64,000 bases of DNA from positions 5,822 through 69,821 of the forward strand of contig JBOHRQ010000008.1 in NCBI GenBank assembly GCA_050732875.1, read 5' to 3'. Shown here piece after piece: positions 34,005 through 42,725 of the stretch. The stretch's first letter is position 1; every line of letters begins with the position of its first letter. Origin of the DNA: DASRVA01 sp050732875 (lineage in GTDB: Bacteria > Gemmatimonadota > Gemmatimonadetes > JACCXV01 > JAHWKZ01). The notes beneath the pieces were generated by a model. The model was not told the origin of the DNA. It saw only the letters and a list, made by a program, of their open reading frames with translations, and did not search any database. The position numbers and the translations under genes are program-made.

Positions 34005-35068
34005 GGAAATCCACTGAGACCGCTCTGTTGATGCTGGTGATGGGGTCTCTGGCGGCCTGCGGCGGCGAGGGATCGGCCTCCGGCCAGGCGGAGGCGCTGC
34101 CCGACTCGGCCGCGCGGGACGCGGACGCAATCACCGTCGCGACGGAAGTCGAGATCCGCGAGTGGGAGGTCCCCTGGGCGTCTACCCGACCCCGCGATCC
34201 GTACGTGGGCCCCGAAGGACAGGTGTGGTTCGTCGGCCAGACCGGCGACTACATCGGGGTGCTCGATCCGTCGACGGGCGAGTTCCGGCGCTTCGAGCTC
34301 TATCCCGGCGCCGGCCCGCACAACCTGATCGTCGGCGAGGACGGGAGCGTCTGGTACGCCGGGAACCGGGCCGCGCACATCGGACGGCTGGATCCAGAGA
34401 GCGGTGAGATCATCAAGTTTCCGATGCCCGATCCGGCGGCGGAGGACCCGCATACGCTGGTGTTCGACGATCAGGGAGACATCTGGTTCACCGTTCAGGG
34501 TGGCAACCGCGTCGGGCGGCTCGACCGGGAGACGGGCGAGGTCCGTCTCATCGAGGTCCCGACCCCGAACGCGCGTCCCTACGGGATCGTGGTGGACGGC
34601 GAGGGACGGCCCTGGTTCACTGAGTTCGGGACCAACAAGATCGGCCGGATAGTCCCCGCCACCATGCAGATCGAGGAGATCGTGCTCCCGCGCGGCGACA
34701 CCCGGCCACGCCGTCTCGAGATCGACGCCGCCGGGCGCGTCTGGTACGTGGACTTCGCAAAAGGGTTTCTCGGCAGGATCGAGCCATCGGGCGAGATCCG
34801 CGAGTGGCCGGCGCCGGGCGGCGAAGCCGCGCGCCCCTATGGGATGGCGATGGACGACGAGGGGCGGCCCTGGTTCGTCGAGACGGGTCCCGATCCCAAC
34901 CGGCTGGTCGGCTTCGATCCGGCCACCGAAGAGTTCTTCGCGATGGCGGAGATTCCGAGCGGCGGCGGCACCGTGCGCCACATGTTCTATCATGCGCCCG
35001 ACAACGCGATCTGGTTCGGAACGGACGCGGGGACGATCGGCCGCGCGGTGATTCCCGAAGGGAGCTAG
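34001..35068 (+). CDS. Virginiamycin-B-lyase-like beta-propeller lipoprotein
   Basis: A 355-residue lipoprotein (lipobox SLAACG) with seven-blade streptogramin-lyase-type repeats, each having GxxWF or GRxWY (QVWFVGQTGDYIG, DIWFTVQGGNRVG, RPWFTEFGTNKIG, RVWYVDFAKGFLG). Vgb uses a His and Glu in the central cavity; HMFYH near the end could provide His. Most lipoprotein homologues are not antibiotic lyases, so resistance is not claimed. AGGAGG precedes the ATG, which overlaps the methyltransferase stop. Confidence 0.8.
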   Translation: MRKSTETALLMLVMGSLAACGGEGSASGQAEALPDSAARDADAITVATEVEIREWEVPWASTRPRDPYVGPEGQVWFVGQTGDYIGVLDPSTGEFRRFELYPGAGPHNLIVGEDGSVWYAGNRAAHIGRLDPESGEIIKFPMPDPAAEDPHTLVFDDQGDIWFTVQGGNRVGRLDRETGEVRLIEVPTPNARPYGIVVDGEGRPWFTEFGTNKIGRIVPATMQIEEIVLPRGDTRPRRLEIDAAGRVWYVDFAKGFLGRIEPSGEIREWPAPGGEAARPYGMAMDDEGRPWFVETGPDPNRLVGFDPATEEFFAMAEIPSGGGTVRHMFYHAPDNAIWFGTDAGTIGRAVIPEGS

Positions 35069-35069
35069 G

Positions 35070-36665
35070 TCACTCGCCCAGAAACTGCTCGGCGAAAGTC
35101 TCCGCCCCGACCGGCTCCCCGGTGGCGTCCTTCGCTAGCGCGTCATAGTGGAGCCGGGCGCCGGGGCGGAAGATGCGCTCCAGGAGCCACGGTCCGATGG
35201 CGCGCTGGCCGGCGTAGCTGGCCCCCCCATCGAGGACGTCCTTGCGCAGCCGCCCGTCGATCTGGGAAGCCAGACACTCCCCGAGCAGGTAGTTGTGGTA
35301 GTAGACCGGGGCGACGACGACGTGGATCTTGGCCGCGAAGTCGGCCGCTCCCGGCGGCCGCTCGGGCCGCGGCACCTCCTGAAAGCGCTCGACGAAGTCC
35401 CACCACAGCGTCTGGAGGTCCTGGTCCGGATCGGCGTAGAGGTTGCGCTCGAAGTGGGCCATCACCAGGATCCATCGAGTCACGACCCGCATGGTGGCCT
35501 TGATCTCGGCGCGCGTCGCGGCCGCCAGCCGCTCCGCCGAGGTCGTGTCCACGACCCCCATGTCGCGCATCCAGGCCGCGTCTCGCGAGAGCCGGCCAAA
35601 GAGCATCGCGATCGCCTCGGTGACGAGGATGTGCGAGGGCCGTCGCAGGTCCCAGGGCAGCGAGCTCTCGATGCCCAGGTCGTAGACCGCGTGCCCGAGC
35701 TCGTGAAGCGTGGTCCCCATCCAGCGCTCGTTCGCCCGCAGGTTCAGCAGGATCCGGACATCCCCCTGCCGGTCGATGTCGGTGGCGAACGCGTGAGGAT
35801 CCTTCCCCTCCGTCTCGTGGAGGCTTGACCGCGCCAGCACCTCGGAGACTGGGAGGCCGATGTCCTCGTAGAAGCGCTCGGCCACGGCCGTCAGGTCCAC
35901 GCCCGCGTAGACGTGGTCCAGATCGGCGCCGAAAACGTCCGGCACCTCCTGGAAGAACTGGTCACTGTAGTGCCAGGGCTCCAGCCGATCGGCCGAGCGG
36001 CCGAAGCGCTCGGCGAGTGCGGCGTCGACCCGGTTCTTGGTCTCGAGATACGGCTCGCGGGAGAGGTCGTCCAGAGTCCCGAGGAGACGGTACAGGCTCT
36101 CCGGGTCCTGCTCCTGGAGCGACAGGCGCATGGCATAGAAATCGGGGAAGCCAACCTGTCGAGCGGCCCGGTTCCGGAGCCCGACCAGCTCCCGTAGATC
36201 ATCGACCACGACCGGCCCGACCGACTTGAGCGCCTCCCAGGCCTCGCGGCGCAGCTCCTCGTCGGGCTCCCCCTTGAGCACCCGGTCCAGGTCGTTGGCC
36301 GAGACTCGGCGGCCCTGGAACAGGGGCCGGAAGGTGGCGAAGGCGCGCTCGCTCTCGGCGGCCAGCCGATTGATCCGTCGGCTCAGCGCGTCATCGACCT
36401 GCCGCGGGAGGGCCTCCAGATAGAGGAGCTCGATCCGCCGTGCCAGGAGGGGATCGTCCACACCCGCCTGGCGCGCCGCCGCCAAGCCATCGAAGAGGCC
36501 GGGCCGGGCATACAGCCGGTCGATCCGGTTCCGACATCGCTCGACCTGCCGGTAGGCGTCCACGGCTCCGGTCACCGCCGCCTCCCACCAGGCCAGGTTG
36601 GCGGCTGTCTCCAGGGGCTGGAGACCCGCCACGATGGAGTCCACGAGTTCTCGAGGTCCGCGCAT
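35070..36665 (-). CDS. M2/M3-type zinc metallopeptidase
   Basis: A 531-residue all-helical peptidase with no signal peptide. The zinc site is HELGH (TTLHELGHAVYD) with the downstream Glu in LVTEAIAMLFGRL, the spacing seen in ACE-like M2 and oligopeptidase-like M3 enzymes. RFQEVPRPERPPGAADFAAK and APVYYHNYLLGE fill the substrate side. The middle PWHYSDQFFQEVP favours the M2-type bacterial group. It lies convergent with, and 1 base from, the propeller gene. Cytoplasmic peptide turnover is likely. Confidence 0.85.
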   Translation of the reverse strand: MRGPRELVDSIVAGLQPLETAANLAWWEAAVTGAVDAYRQVERCRNRIDRLYARPGLFDGLAAARQAGVDDPLLARRIELLYLEALPRQVDDALSRRINRLAAESERAFATFRPLFQGRRVSANDLDRVLKGEPDEELRREAWEALKSVGPVVVDDLRELVGLRNRAARQVGFPDFYAMRLSLQEQDPESLYRLLGTLDDLSREPYLETKNRVDAALAERFGRSADRLEPWHYSDQFFQEVPDVFGADLDHVYAGVDLTAVAERFYEDIGLPVSEVLARSSLHETEGKDPHAFATDIDRQGDVRILLNLRANERWMGTTLHELGHAVYDLGIESSLPWDLRRPSHILVTEAIAMLFGRLSRDAAWMRDMGVVDTTSAERLAAATRAEIKATMRVVTRWILVMAHFERNLYADPDQDLQTLWWDFVERFQEVPRPERPPGAADFAAKIHVVVAPVYYHNYLLGECLASQIDGRLRKDVLDGGASYAGQRAIGPWLLERIFRPGARLHYDALAKDATGEPVGAETFAEQFLGE

Positions 36666-36762
36666 GCGCCGTCAATCTAGATCCGGCTTCCGGAGACCGG
36701 GTAGACCGAGGCCACGCACACACGCGAAGATGTTAGGTTGTCGTCTCGAAGGAGGTCTCCGC

Positions 36763-37023
36763 ATGGAGAAGGAGTTCGTGAATTTCCGCGTCGGGATGGC
36801 CCACAGGCTGCGTCAGGCCCGAGGGGATCTCACCCAGGCTCAGCTAGCCCAGTTGACAGGGTACACCCAGCAGATGATCAGTCGCTACGAGAGCGGGCGC
36901 ATTCCGCGCTCGTTCTGGTTCCTGGCCAACCTTTCGTCGGCCACCGGCCTGGATATCGATCACGTTCTCACCGGTCGCCGCCGCAGGAAGCCGGGATCGA
37001 CCCGGCTCAAGCGCCCGGCTTGA
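36763..37023 (+). CDS. XRE-family DNA-binding regulator
   Basis: An 86-residue protein that is little more than a helix-turn-helix: LRQARGDLTQAQLAQLTGYT then QQMISRYESGRIPRS. The C-terminus is basic. AAGGAGG precedes the ATG. It is coupled to a 55-residue membrane protein and then a DUF819 transporter, which it may control. Divergent from the M2/M3 peptidase. Confidence 0.85.
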   Translation: MEKEFVNFRVGMAHRLRQARGDLTQAQLAQLTGYTQQMISRYESGRIPRSFWFLANLSSATGLDIDHVLTGRRRRKPGSTRLKRPA

Positions 37024-37187
37024 CCACCGGGCGGGAGGGTGAGCGCGGTCCACCCCGCTTCGTGAACTGCGGGACGCTGCTCGCCTTGTTCGGCCTCGGC
37101 ATCTTCGTGCTGCTGGGGTACGTCCTGCTCCAGATCCTCTGCCACGGTCCGGGGGGCGCCGTCCCGACCCCGAGCTTTCCCGCGTGA
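37020..37187 (+). CDS. Small single-span membrane protein
   Basis: A 55-residue protein with one strong helix (CGTLLALFGLGIFVLLGYVL) and little else. The proposed TTG start overlaps the XRE stop and the stop overlaps the DUF819 GTG, which argues that it is real, but the start codon is weak evidence. No family recognised. Confidence 0.5.
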   Translation: MTTGREGERGPPRFVNCGTLLALFGLGIFVLLGYVLLQILCHGPGGAVPTPSFPA

Positions 37188-38398
37188 GCCAGCCCGTCGG
37201 GGTCGACTCGGCGTGGATCACCGATCCGACGGGTGTCTTCGTCTACCTGGCGAGCCTCCTGGGGGCGGCGTACTGGCTCTCCGGGCTGGCGCCGCTGCGC
37301 AGGATCTTCGACGTCGCCCCGGCGATCCTCTGGGCGTACTTCCTGCCGATGGTCTCCACCACGGTCGGGATCATCCCGAACGACTCGGTCGCCTACGACT
37401 GGATCGTCCGCTACCTGCTCCTCGTCGCCCTCGTCCTGCTCATGGTGACGGTGGATGTGCCCGCGGTCCTGCGCCTCGGGCGGCCGGCCATGATCATGAT
37501 GCTGACCGGGACCGTGGGGATCATCCTCGGCGGTCCGCTGGCGCTGGCCGTGTTCGGCCGCTGGCTCCCGCCCGACGCCTGGCAGGGAATGGCGGCCCTG
37601 TCGGGCTCGTGGATCGGCGGATCCGCGCAGCTCGTCGCCGTCGCCGAGTCGGTCGGCACCTCCGACGCCATGCTGGGCCCGATCATCGTCGTCGACACGG
37701 TCGTGGGGTACGGCTGGATGGGCGTCCTCCTCTTCCTGTCCGCCTATCAGGCCCGTTTCGACCGCTGGAACCGCGCCGACACGCAGCTGATCGAGGAGAC
37801 CAACGCCGCCCTGGCGGCCAAGTACGAGACGATCCGCCAACCGATCACGGTCCGCGACCTGGCGATGATCCTGGCGGTCGGTTTTCTCGGCGCTTACCTG
37901 TGCCGGGTGATCGGCGACGCGCTTCCGGAGCTCGGCGACCCCCAGATCATCAGCCATACGACCTGGGCGGTCGTTCTCGTGACGACGGTCGGCGTGGGGC
38001 TCTCCTTCACGCCGCTCCAACGACTCGAGGGTCCCGGGGCTTCCCGTGTGGGGACGGTCGCGCTCTACCTGCTGGTCACCGCGATCGGCGCCCAGGGGGA
38101 CCTGAAGGCGATCGCCGAGGCGCCGGTCTTCCTGGCAGCGGGAGCGCTCTGGATCGCCTTCCATGCGTTGCTGCTCGTGCTCGTGGCGCGGTGGATCCGG
38201 GCGCCGCTCTTCTTCCTCGCGACGGGCTCGATGGCCAACGTCGGCGGAGCCGCGAGCGCGCCGGTCGTGGCCGGCGTCTACCATCCCGCGATGGCGCCGG
38301 TCGGCGTGCTGATGGCCGTCGTCGGCTACATCATCGGGATCTACGGCGGGCTGACGTGCGCGTGGCTGCTGAGCCTGGTGGCGGCCTACGTGAGCTGA
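37184..38398 (+). CDS. DUF819-family membrane transporter-like protein
   Basis: A 404-residue integral membrane protein with about ten to twelve spans. Characteristic DUF819 pieces are SGSWIGGSAQLVAVAESVG, a repeat of the second half at ATGSMANVGGAASAPVVAG, and PNDSVAYDWIVRYLLLVAL. The two GG/N-rich re-entrant segments resemble those of ion-coupled carriers such as gluconate or glutamate families. Substrate unknown. GTG start overlaps the small membrane gene. Confidence 0.85.
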   Translation: MSQPVGVDSAWITDPTGVFVYLASLLGAAYWLSGLAPLRRIFDVAPAILWAYFLPMVSTTVGIIPNDSVAYDWIVRYLLLVALVLLMVTVDVPAVLRLGRPAMIMMLTGTVGIILGGPLALAVFGRWLPPDAWQGMAALSGSWIGGSAQLVAVAESVGTSDAMLGPIIVVDTVVGYGWMGVLLFLSAYQARFDRWNRADTQLIEETNAALAAKYETIRQPITVRDLAMILAVGFLGAYLCRVIGDALPELGDPQIISHTTWAVVLVTTVGVGLSFTPLQRLEGPGASRVGTVALYLLVTAIGAQGDLKAIAEAPVFLAAGALWIAFHALLLVLVARWIRAPLFFLATGSMANVGGAASAPVVAGVYHPAMAPVGVLMAVVGYIIGIYGGLTCAWLLSLVAAYVS

Positions 38399-38481
38399 CC
38401 CAGGCTCGATCTCGATCCCCCGATTCGCTGGCCATCAGCGCGCAGCGCCTGGGCCGGGGAGCGGGGGTTTCCTCGAGGCTC

Positions 38482-38979
38482 CTACCGGCAGATCGCCTCG
38501 AAGTCGAACACGTCCACGATCACGTCGCCATTGGCGTTGACCGTGACCTTTTCCTTCACACGGATGTCCAGATTCGGCGTAGTGCCCTGGCCGATCAGGC
38601 GCGTGTGATCGTTCAGGATGAACGTGAACGCTCCCTCGGGTGCGACGTTCGTGATGTCGAGGAGCCGGTCGTTCCACTGGTAGGTCGAGCCGGTCGACTG
38701 GCCGACGCCGGTCCCCTTGGCGTTGATGTGGAACCGGAACAGGACCTTCCCGTTCGGCCCAAAGAGAAATTTGGAGTTGTCGTGGAAGGTGCCGCTCAGG
38801 TCGACATCCTCGGTACAGCCGGGGAAGGTGAAGTCGAAGGGTTGGAAGGACGGGTTGGGGACAGCGGCGAGACGGGGCTCGTCGAACGCCAATTGATCCA
38901 CGGACGAGGGGGATCCGTCGCAGCCGAGCACCACGGCGAGCGCGGCCAGGGCCACAGCTGAGGGCCGTACGGGCGACAT
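38482..38979 (-). CDS. Lipoprotein of unknown function
   Basis: A 165-residue lipoprotein (lipobox VVLGC, Cys20). The mature part is beta-rich with FTFPGCTEDVDLSGTFHDNS and a C-terminal VIVDVFDFEAICR, so two cysteines may form a disulfide. Proteins of this shape are common among secreted proteins of high-GC Gemmatimonadota-like bacteria. GGAGG lies 5 bases before ATG 38979. Convergent with the DUF819 gene. Confidence 0.65.
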   Translation of the reverse strand: MSPVRPSAVALAALAVVLGCDGSPSSVDQLAFDEPRLAAVPNPSFQPFDFTFPGCTEDVDLSGTFHDNSKFLFGPNGKVLFRFHINAKGTGVGQSTGSTYQWNDRLLDITNVAPEGAFTFILNDHTRLIGQGTTPNLDIRVKEKVTVNANGDVIVDVFDFEAICR

Positions 38980-39092
38980 GTGCACCTCCGGATAGGGACG
39001 GGGTTGACCTTCCCGATTATATCACACGCGCCCCCGGGCGTGTTCGGGGATTGGGGAAGGAGTTCCCGGCGCGACGGGCTCGGATGGTTCCT

Positions 39093-39461
39093 TCAGGCGC
39101 CCGCGGGCGCCCGTCCGCCGACCACCTCCCCGATCAGCCCGCCGACGGCCCCTGTGAACGCGGAGCTCAAGGTTCCCAGGAAGATGATCCATGCCGTGAT
39201 GTCGCCCAGCATGTACGAGACGACGATGCCGATCAGCGCGCACACCCCGCCCACGATCGCGCCGCCGATCACGGAGTCCCGTCTTGGGGCCCGCGCCCAG
39301 CGGGCGTAGAGGAAGCCCGCGATCAGCGAGATCGCCATCCCGAGGGGAGCGAAGAGCGAGGCCACCGCGACGGTGTAGTGCCCGATCACGACCATCGCGA
39401 CCTGGAGCAGGATTCCCAGCAGGAGCGCCAGGATCATCGCGTTGCGGGACGAGCTGGCCAT
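39093..39461 (-). CDS. Four-span small membrane protein
   Basis: A 122-residue membrane protein with four helices (AMILALLLGILLQVAMVVI, VAVASLFAPLGMAISLIAGF, a Gly-rich third and a fourth before GEVVGGRAP). Its layout is like DUF5518/TIGR04086-type proteins but no family is certain. It sits 25 bases downstream of the TetR regulator on the same strand and is probably under its control. Confidence 0.6.
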   Translation of the reverse strand: MASSSRNAMILALLLGILLQVAMVVIGHYTVAVASLFAPLGMAISLIAGFLYARWARAPRRDSVIGGAIVGGVCALIGIVVSYMLGDITAWIIFLGTLSSAFTGAVGGLIGEVVGGRAPAGA

Positions 39462-39486
39462 CTGACCTCCGGGTCGGGGTTACGGT

Positions 39487-40107
39487 TCAGTGCCCCGGGC
39501 GCGTGGCGGTCGCCACGATCCCGGTGTCGGCTTCGAGGCGGTCGAAGTAGTCGCGAATAAGGGCCACGCCCGCGTCGAACGGCGCCAAGTCGCGGTGCGT
39601 GCGGGCCTGCATGACCCCACCCTCCATCGTCGTCAGGACGAGCTGCGCCAGCGCGTGACGGTCCAACTCGGCGGGGAGCCGGTCGCCCGCCTCCTCGAGG
39701 CAGCGCTCCACCGCCGCTACCCAGCCGGCGAAGTTGGATGCGAGCCGCTCCCGGACCGGCGGATCCGGCTCGTGGAGCTCGAGCGCCAGGCTGCCGATCG
39801 GGCAGCCGTAGAAGCACTCGGTCATCTCGAGCAGCTCGCGGTACTTCGCGAGCAGGGCGAACACGCGGTCGATCGGATCGTCCACGCCTTCCCAGGCAGG
39901 CTCGAGGAGCATCGGCCCGATTGCCTGTTGATAGCGGTCGAGGACCGCCATCAGCAGGTCCTGCTTGGTGGGGAAGAAGTGGTACAGGCTCCCGCTGTTG
40001 GCGTCGGCCGCCGCCAGGATGTCGGCCACGCTGGTCGACTGGTAGCCCTTCTCCCAGAACAGGCGCATGGCGGAGTCGATCAGGCGTTCGCGGGTCTCGG
40101 CGGGCAT
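39487..40107 (-). CDS. TetR-family repressor
   Basis: A 206-residue regulator. The N-terminal helix-turn-helix reads LIDSAMRLFWEKGYQSTSVA then DILAAADANSGSLYHFFPTK, and the C-terminal ligand domain contains MTECFYGCPIGSLALELHE, typical of the TetR_C / YxaF-like group where the two Cys are common. The adjacent 122-residue membrane protein is the likely target. Confidence 0.88.
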   Translation of the reverse strand: MPAETRERLIDSAMRLFWEKGYQSTSVADILAAADANSGSLYHFFPTKQDLLMAVLDRYQQAIGPMLLEPAWEGVDDPIDRVFALLAKYRELLEMTECFYGCPIGSLALELHEPDPPVRERLASNFAGWVAAVERCLEEAGDRLPAELDRHALAQLVLTTMEGGVMQARTHRDLAPFDAGVALIRDYFDRLEADTGIVATATRPGH

Positions 40108-40181
40108 CGGCCACAGGGCCTCCAGTTGAATGAGCGATCAAGAATAGCGGAGGCGGTTACACGAACGCAAGACGGGAGCTC

Positions 40182-40210
40182 TTGACACAGCGTACGGATT
40201 AGCGTACGCT
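40182..40210 (+). promoter_or_regulatory. yefM-yoeB promoter and operator
   Basis: TTGACA (40182-40187) and TACGCT (40205-40210) are 17 bases apart. Two AGCGTACG units (40189-40196 and 40201-40208) lie inside; the second extends to the perfect palindrome AGCGTACGCT. YefM-type antitoxins bind such repeats. The yefM ATG is 6 bases after the -10 box. Confidence 0.8.
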
Positions 40211-40216
40211 CTACAC

Positions 40217-40459
40217 ATGAAGACGATTTCGGCCACCGAGGCCCGACGCCTCCTCTACCGTCTCCTCGACGAGGTGACGGTCACGAGCGAGCCGGTCCAG
40301 ATCACCGGGAAGCGCGGCAGCGCTGTGCTCCTCTCGGACGCGGACTATCGCTCTATCCAGGAGACTCTCTACCTGCTCTCCATCCCCGGCATGCGCGAGT
40401 CGATCCGGGAAGGTATGGCGGAGCGCATCGAAGACTGCCTCGAGGAGCTCGACTGGTGA
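40217..40459 (+). CDS. yefM: YefM/Phd-type antitoxin
   Basis: An 80-residue antitoxin. The DNA-binding N-terminus reads MKTISATEARRLLYRLLDEV, and the middle TGKRGSAVLLSDADYRSIQE is the classic Phd/YefM pattern. The acidic C-terminus (RIEDCLEELDW) wraps the toxin. It represses its own promoter with the toxin as corepressor in studied systems. It overlaps yoeB by 4 bases. Confidence 0.93.
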   Translation: MKTISATEARRLLYRLLDEVTVTSEPVQITGKRGSAVLLSDADYRSIQETLYLLSIPGMRESIREGMAERIEDCLEELDW

Positions 40460-40722
40460 AGCCCTGGCGGGTCGTCTTCACCCGCCAGGCTCGAAAGGAC
40501 GCGAAGAAGCTGACGGCTGCGGGGCTGAAGCCCAAGGCCGAGTACCTGCTTGACATCCTTCGCAGAGATCCTTTACAAAGCCCGCCCCCGTTCGAAAAGC
40601 TCCTCGGCGACCTGTCGGGAGCGTATTCGCGCCGTATCAACGTGCAGCACCGTTTGGTCTATCAGGTTCTCGAAGCCGAGAGAACCGTCAAGGTTCTGCG
40701 GATGTGGACGCACTACGAGTAG
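40456..40722 (+). CDS. yoeB: YoeB-type mRNA endonuclease toxin
   Basis: An 88-residue RelE-fold toxin that cuts mRNA in the ribosomal A site. Family features: FTRQARKDAKKL, PPPFEKLLGDLSGAYSRRIN, HRLVYQVLE and the catalytic C-terminus MWTHYE. The length matches YoeB. GTG start in the antitoxin stop (GTGA). Its 3' end overlaps the opposing gene by 10 bases. Appears intact. Confidence 0.93.
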   Translation: MKPWRVVFTRQARKDAKKLTAAGLKPKAEYLLDILRRDPLQSPPPFEKLLGDLSGAYSRRINVQHRLVYQVLEAERTVKVLRMWTHYE

Positions 40723-41729
40723 GAACGTCGGGGAAACCCTCTCTTCCAGACCCCCTCCATCAGCATAAGACCTCGCTTGATCGACCTCGTGGCATGCGAC
40801 GCTTGCGACTCAAAATCATTCCCTCGCGGAACGCGAATGGAAACGCCGTTTTCAGACAGTTGGATGACCTGGAGGAGAGATGACTGGTGCAGCAGCATGG
40901 AATCCTTGCTATAGGTCAAGGACGCCCACGGCATGCCCATCGAGCGTAGCTTTCCCTTCACCCCGCCTGCCGACTTGCTGGATCCCTGAGATGATTCGAA
41001 AAGGTCAGTGAAAGGAAGGTACGTTCTCTTCTTTCGTTGCTTACGAATGCGGTCGACCCATTCGGAGAGATCGAGGTCCTTGATCAGCCGCTCGGTCATG
41101 GCCCTCCGCGCATCCAGGGCCTTTTCATACCGCTCGCGGTCCAATTTTGCCTCCGCGTCGCTGACGATCTCGATCTCGCCCAACTCTCGTTCGTGATGCT
41201 CTCGATAGGGGCCCATGGCGCGAACTAACTCGCGCTGCCAGCGATAGTCGAACAGCATGTCAAGCATGCCAGGTTCGAGGCGATTCTCCAGTAGTAGAAC
41301 ATCCTCTTCCAGACACCAGGCGCAGTAAGCTTTCAGGCGATCGCGGATTTCCTCCGGGGGTTCATCCACAGGGATGTCAGCGAAATCCCGGCTCTCCGGA
41401 TCGCCACCTCGCCAGCGCGGGTTGCCGATGGTTCCGATGTGAAGCTCAAGTTCAAAGAGCGGGCGGTTGAGAAGATCGAGCAGTAAAGAGCTCTCTTCCC
41501 TGAGCGCACTGCGCACGGCGCTCAGCAAGAGGAAATGCTTCGCCCAAAGGGCATACCATCCTACCGAGGGGCCGCTTATGGGCGCCTGCTTGAGGAACTG
41601 CGCGATTCGGAAAGACCATTCGCTGGCCTTTAGCAACTCGCGCTCGAGACCTTCCGTGTTCTGTAGCTTTTCCTCGAGTTTGGATCTGTCCCACGGCGGG
41701 ATTACGAAATCACCAGGAATGGGCGTCAT
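40713..41729 (-). CDS. Lower-GC orphan protein, possibly DUF5677-like
   Basis: A 338-residue mostly helical protein with no signal or membrane span. The segments GWYALWAKHFLLLSAVRSAL and LNRPLFELELHIGTIGNPRW resemble the helical DUF5677 group, a weak match. Codon use and GC (57-60% in rows I counted) differ from the neighbours, which run near 67-70%. It abuts yoeB tail to tail, so this and the toxin-antitoxin pair may have arrived together. Function unknown. Confidence 0.6.
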   Translation of the reverse strand: MTPIPGDFVIPPWDRSKLEEKLQNTEGLERELLKASEWSFRIAQFLKQAPISGPSVGWYALWAKHFLLLSAVRSALREESSLLLDLLNRPLFELELHIGTIGNPRWRGGDPESRDFADIPVDEPPEEIRDRLKAYCAWCLEEDVLLLENRLEPGMLDMLFDYRWQRELVRAMGPYREHHERELGEIEIVSDAEAKLDRERYEKALDARRAMTERLIKDLDLSEWVDRIRKQRKKRTYLPFTDLFESSQGSSKSAGGVKGKLRSMGMPWASLTYSKDSMLLHQSSLLQVIQLSENGVSIRVPRGNDFESQASHATRSIKRGLMLMEGVWKRGFPRRSYS

Positions 41730-41766
41730 CCCGCCCACTCGTACCTGAGTGGCACCATCACCGTGG

Positions 41767-42687
41767 CTATTCCCCGCGCTCAGGCACGAGGCGTGCTGCG
41801 CGAACGAACTCGGCCAGGTCCTGGTTGAACCGGTCCGGGTCCTCGAAGAACGGGGCGTGGCCGGAGCCCTCATAAACGAGCAGCCTGGCGCCGGGGACGG
41901 TCCCGGCGATGTGCTCGCCCGAGCTCAACATGACGACCCGATCCCCTCCGCCGTGGACGACGAGGGTCGGCACGCCGATCGAGGCGAGCACATCGTCGTT
42001 GTCGAGCTGGCGGCTGAAGAGCGCGAGCCGTACCTCCGGCGGAATCATCATAGCGCTGGCGAGGGCGATATCGAAGGTTTCATCGTCCATCGGCTGCGCG
42101 GTGATCAGACCCAGGAAAGCGCGGGTCGCGTCGATGCTGGTGCGGACGTCTGTGGAGAACACGCCGCCCATCAGTTGCAGCAGCTCTTCCCCGAGATCGG
42201 CCTGGGCTTCCTCAGTCCCGGCTCTGGACGACACGCCCACGAAGACGATGCCGCCGAGCGCATCGTCGCCGTGCGAACGCAGGTAGTCGGCGATGACGTA
42301 GCCGCCGTAGGACCAGCCCACGAGCACGGGTCGCTCGATCGCCCTGGCCTCGATCACCGCGGCGATGTCCTCGGCCCACAGGGCGGAGTCGGTGTAGGCT
42401 GCCGCGTCCAGCGGCTTGTCGGATGCGCCATGCCCGCGGAGGTCGAGCGCGACCAGCCGGAACTCGTCGGCCAGAGGCCCGGAGAATTGCCGCTCCCAGG
42501 TGAGGTGGTTCTGGCTGAAGCCGTGGATGAACAGGATGGGCGGTCCGTCCGGGTTGCCGGCTTCGTAGATCGCCAGATCGAGCCCGCCGCCTCCGGAGAT
42601 CATCTCCGGGCCCTGGGCGTGAGCCTTCGACCCGGCCGCGAGCGCCAGGCTCACCGCCAGCATCGTCATGCCTGCCAGCCTGTGCAT
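41767..42687 (-). CDS. Exported alpha/beta hydrolase
   Basis: A 306-residue hydrolase with a signal peptide (MLAVSLALAAGSKAHA). Oxyanion region PPILFIHGFSQNHLTW, nucleophile elbow GWSYGG (Ser), Asp probably in VVHGGGDRVVML and His in GSGHAPFFED. The lid region is of the haloperoxidase/esterase type. It follows the cupin gene by 38 bases. Ester or lactone hydrolysis is inferred; substrate unknown. Confidence 0.85.
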   Translation of the reverse strand: MHRLAGMTMLAVSLALAAGSKAHAQGPEMISGGGGLDLAIYEAGNPDGPPILFIHGFSQNHLTWERQFSGPLADEFRLVALDLRGHGASDKPLDAAAYTDSALWAEDIAAVIEARAIERPVLVGWSYGGYVIADYLRSHGDDALGGIVFVGVSSRAGTEEAQADLGEELLQLMGGVFSTDVRTSIDATRAFLGLITAQPMDDETFDIALASAMMIPPEVRLALFSRQLDNDDVLASIGVPTLVVHGGGDRVVMLSSGEHIAGTVPGARLLVYEGSGHAPFFEDPDRFNQDLAEFVRAARLVPERGE

Positions 42688-42725
42688 GGATTCTGCTCCC
42701 TTCCGTTCGCGCACGACCGCGGAGG

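Noticed and set aside
34001..35068. Streptogramin resistance (virginiamycin B lyase)
   Set aside because: The propeller matches, but it is a lipoprotein and the His/Glu pair of the lyase could not be placed with confidence; many homologues are not resistance enzymes.
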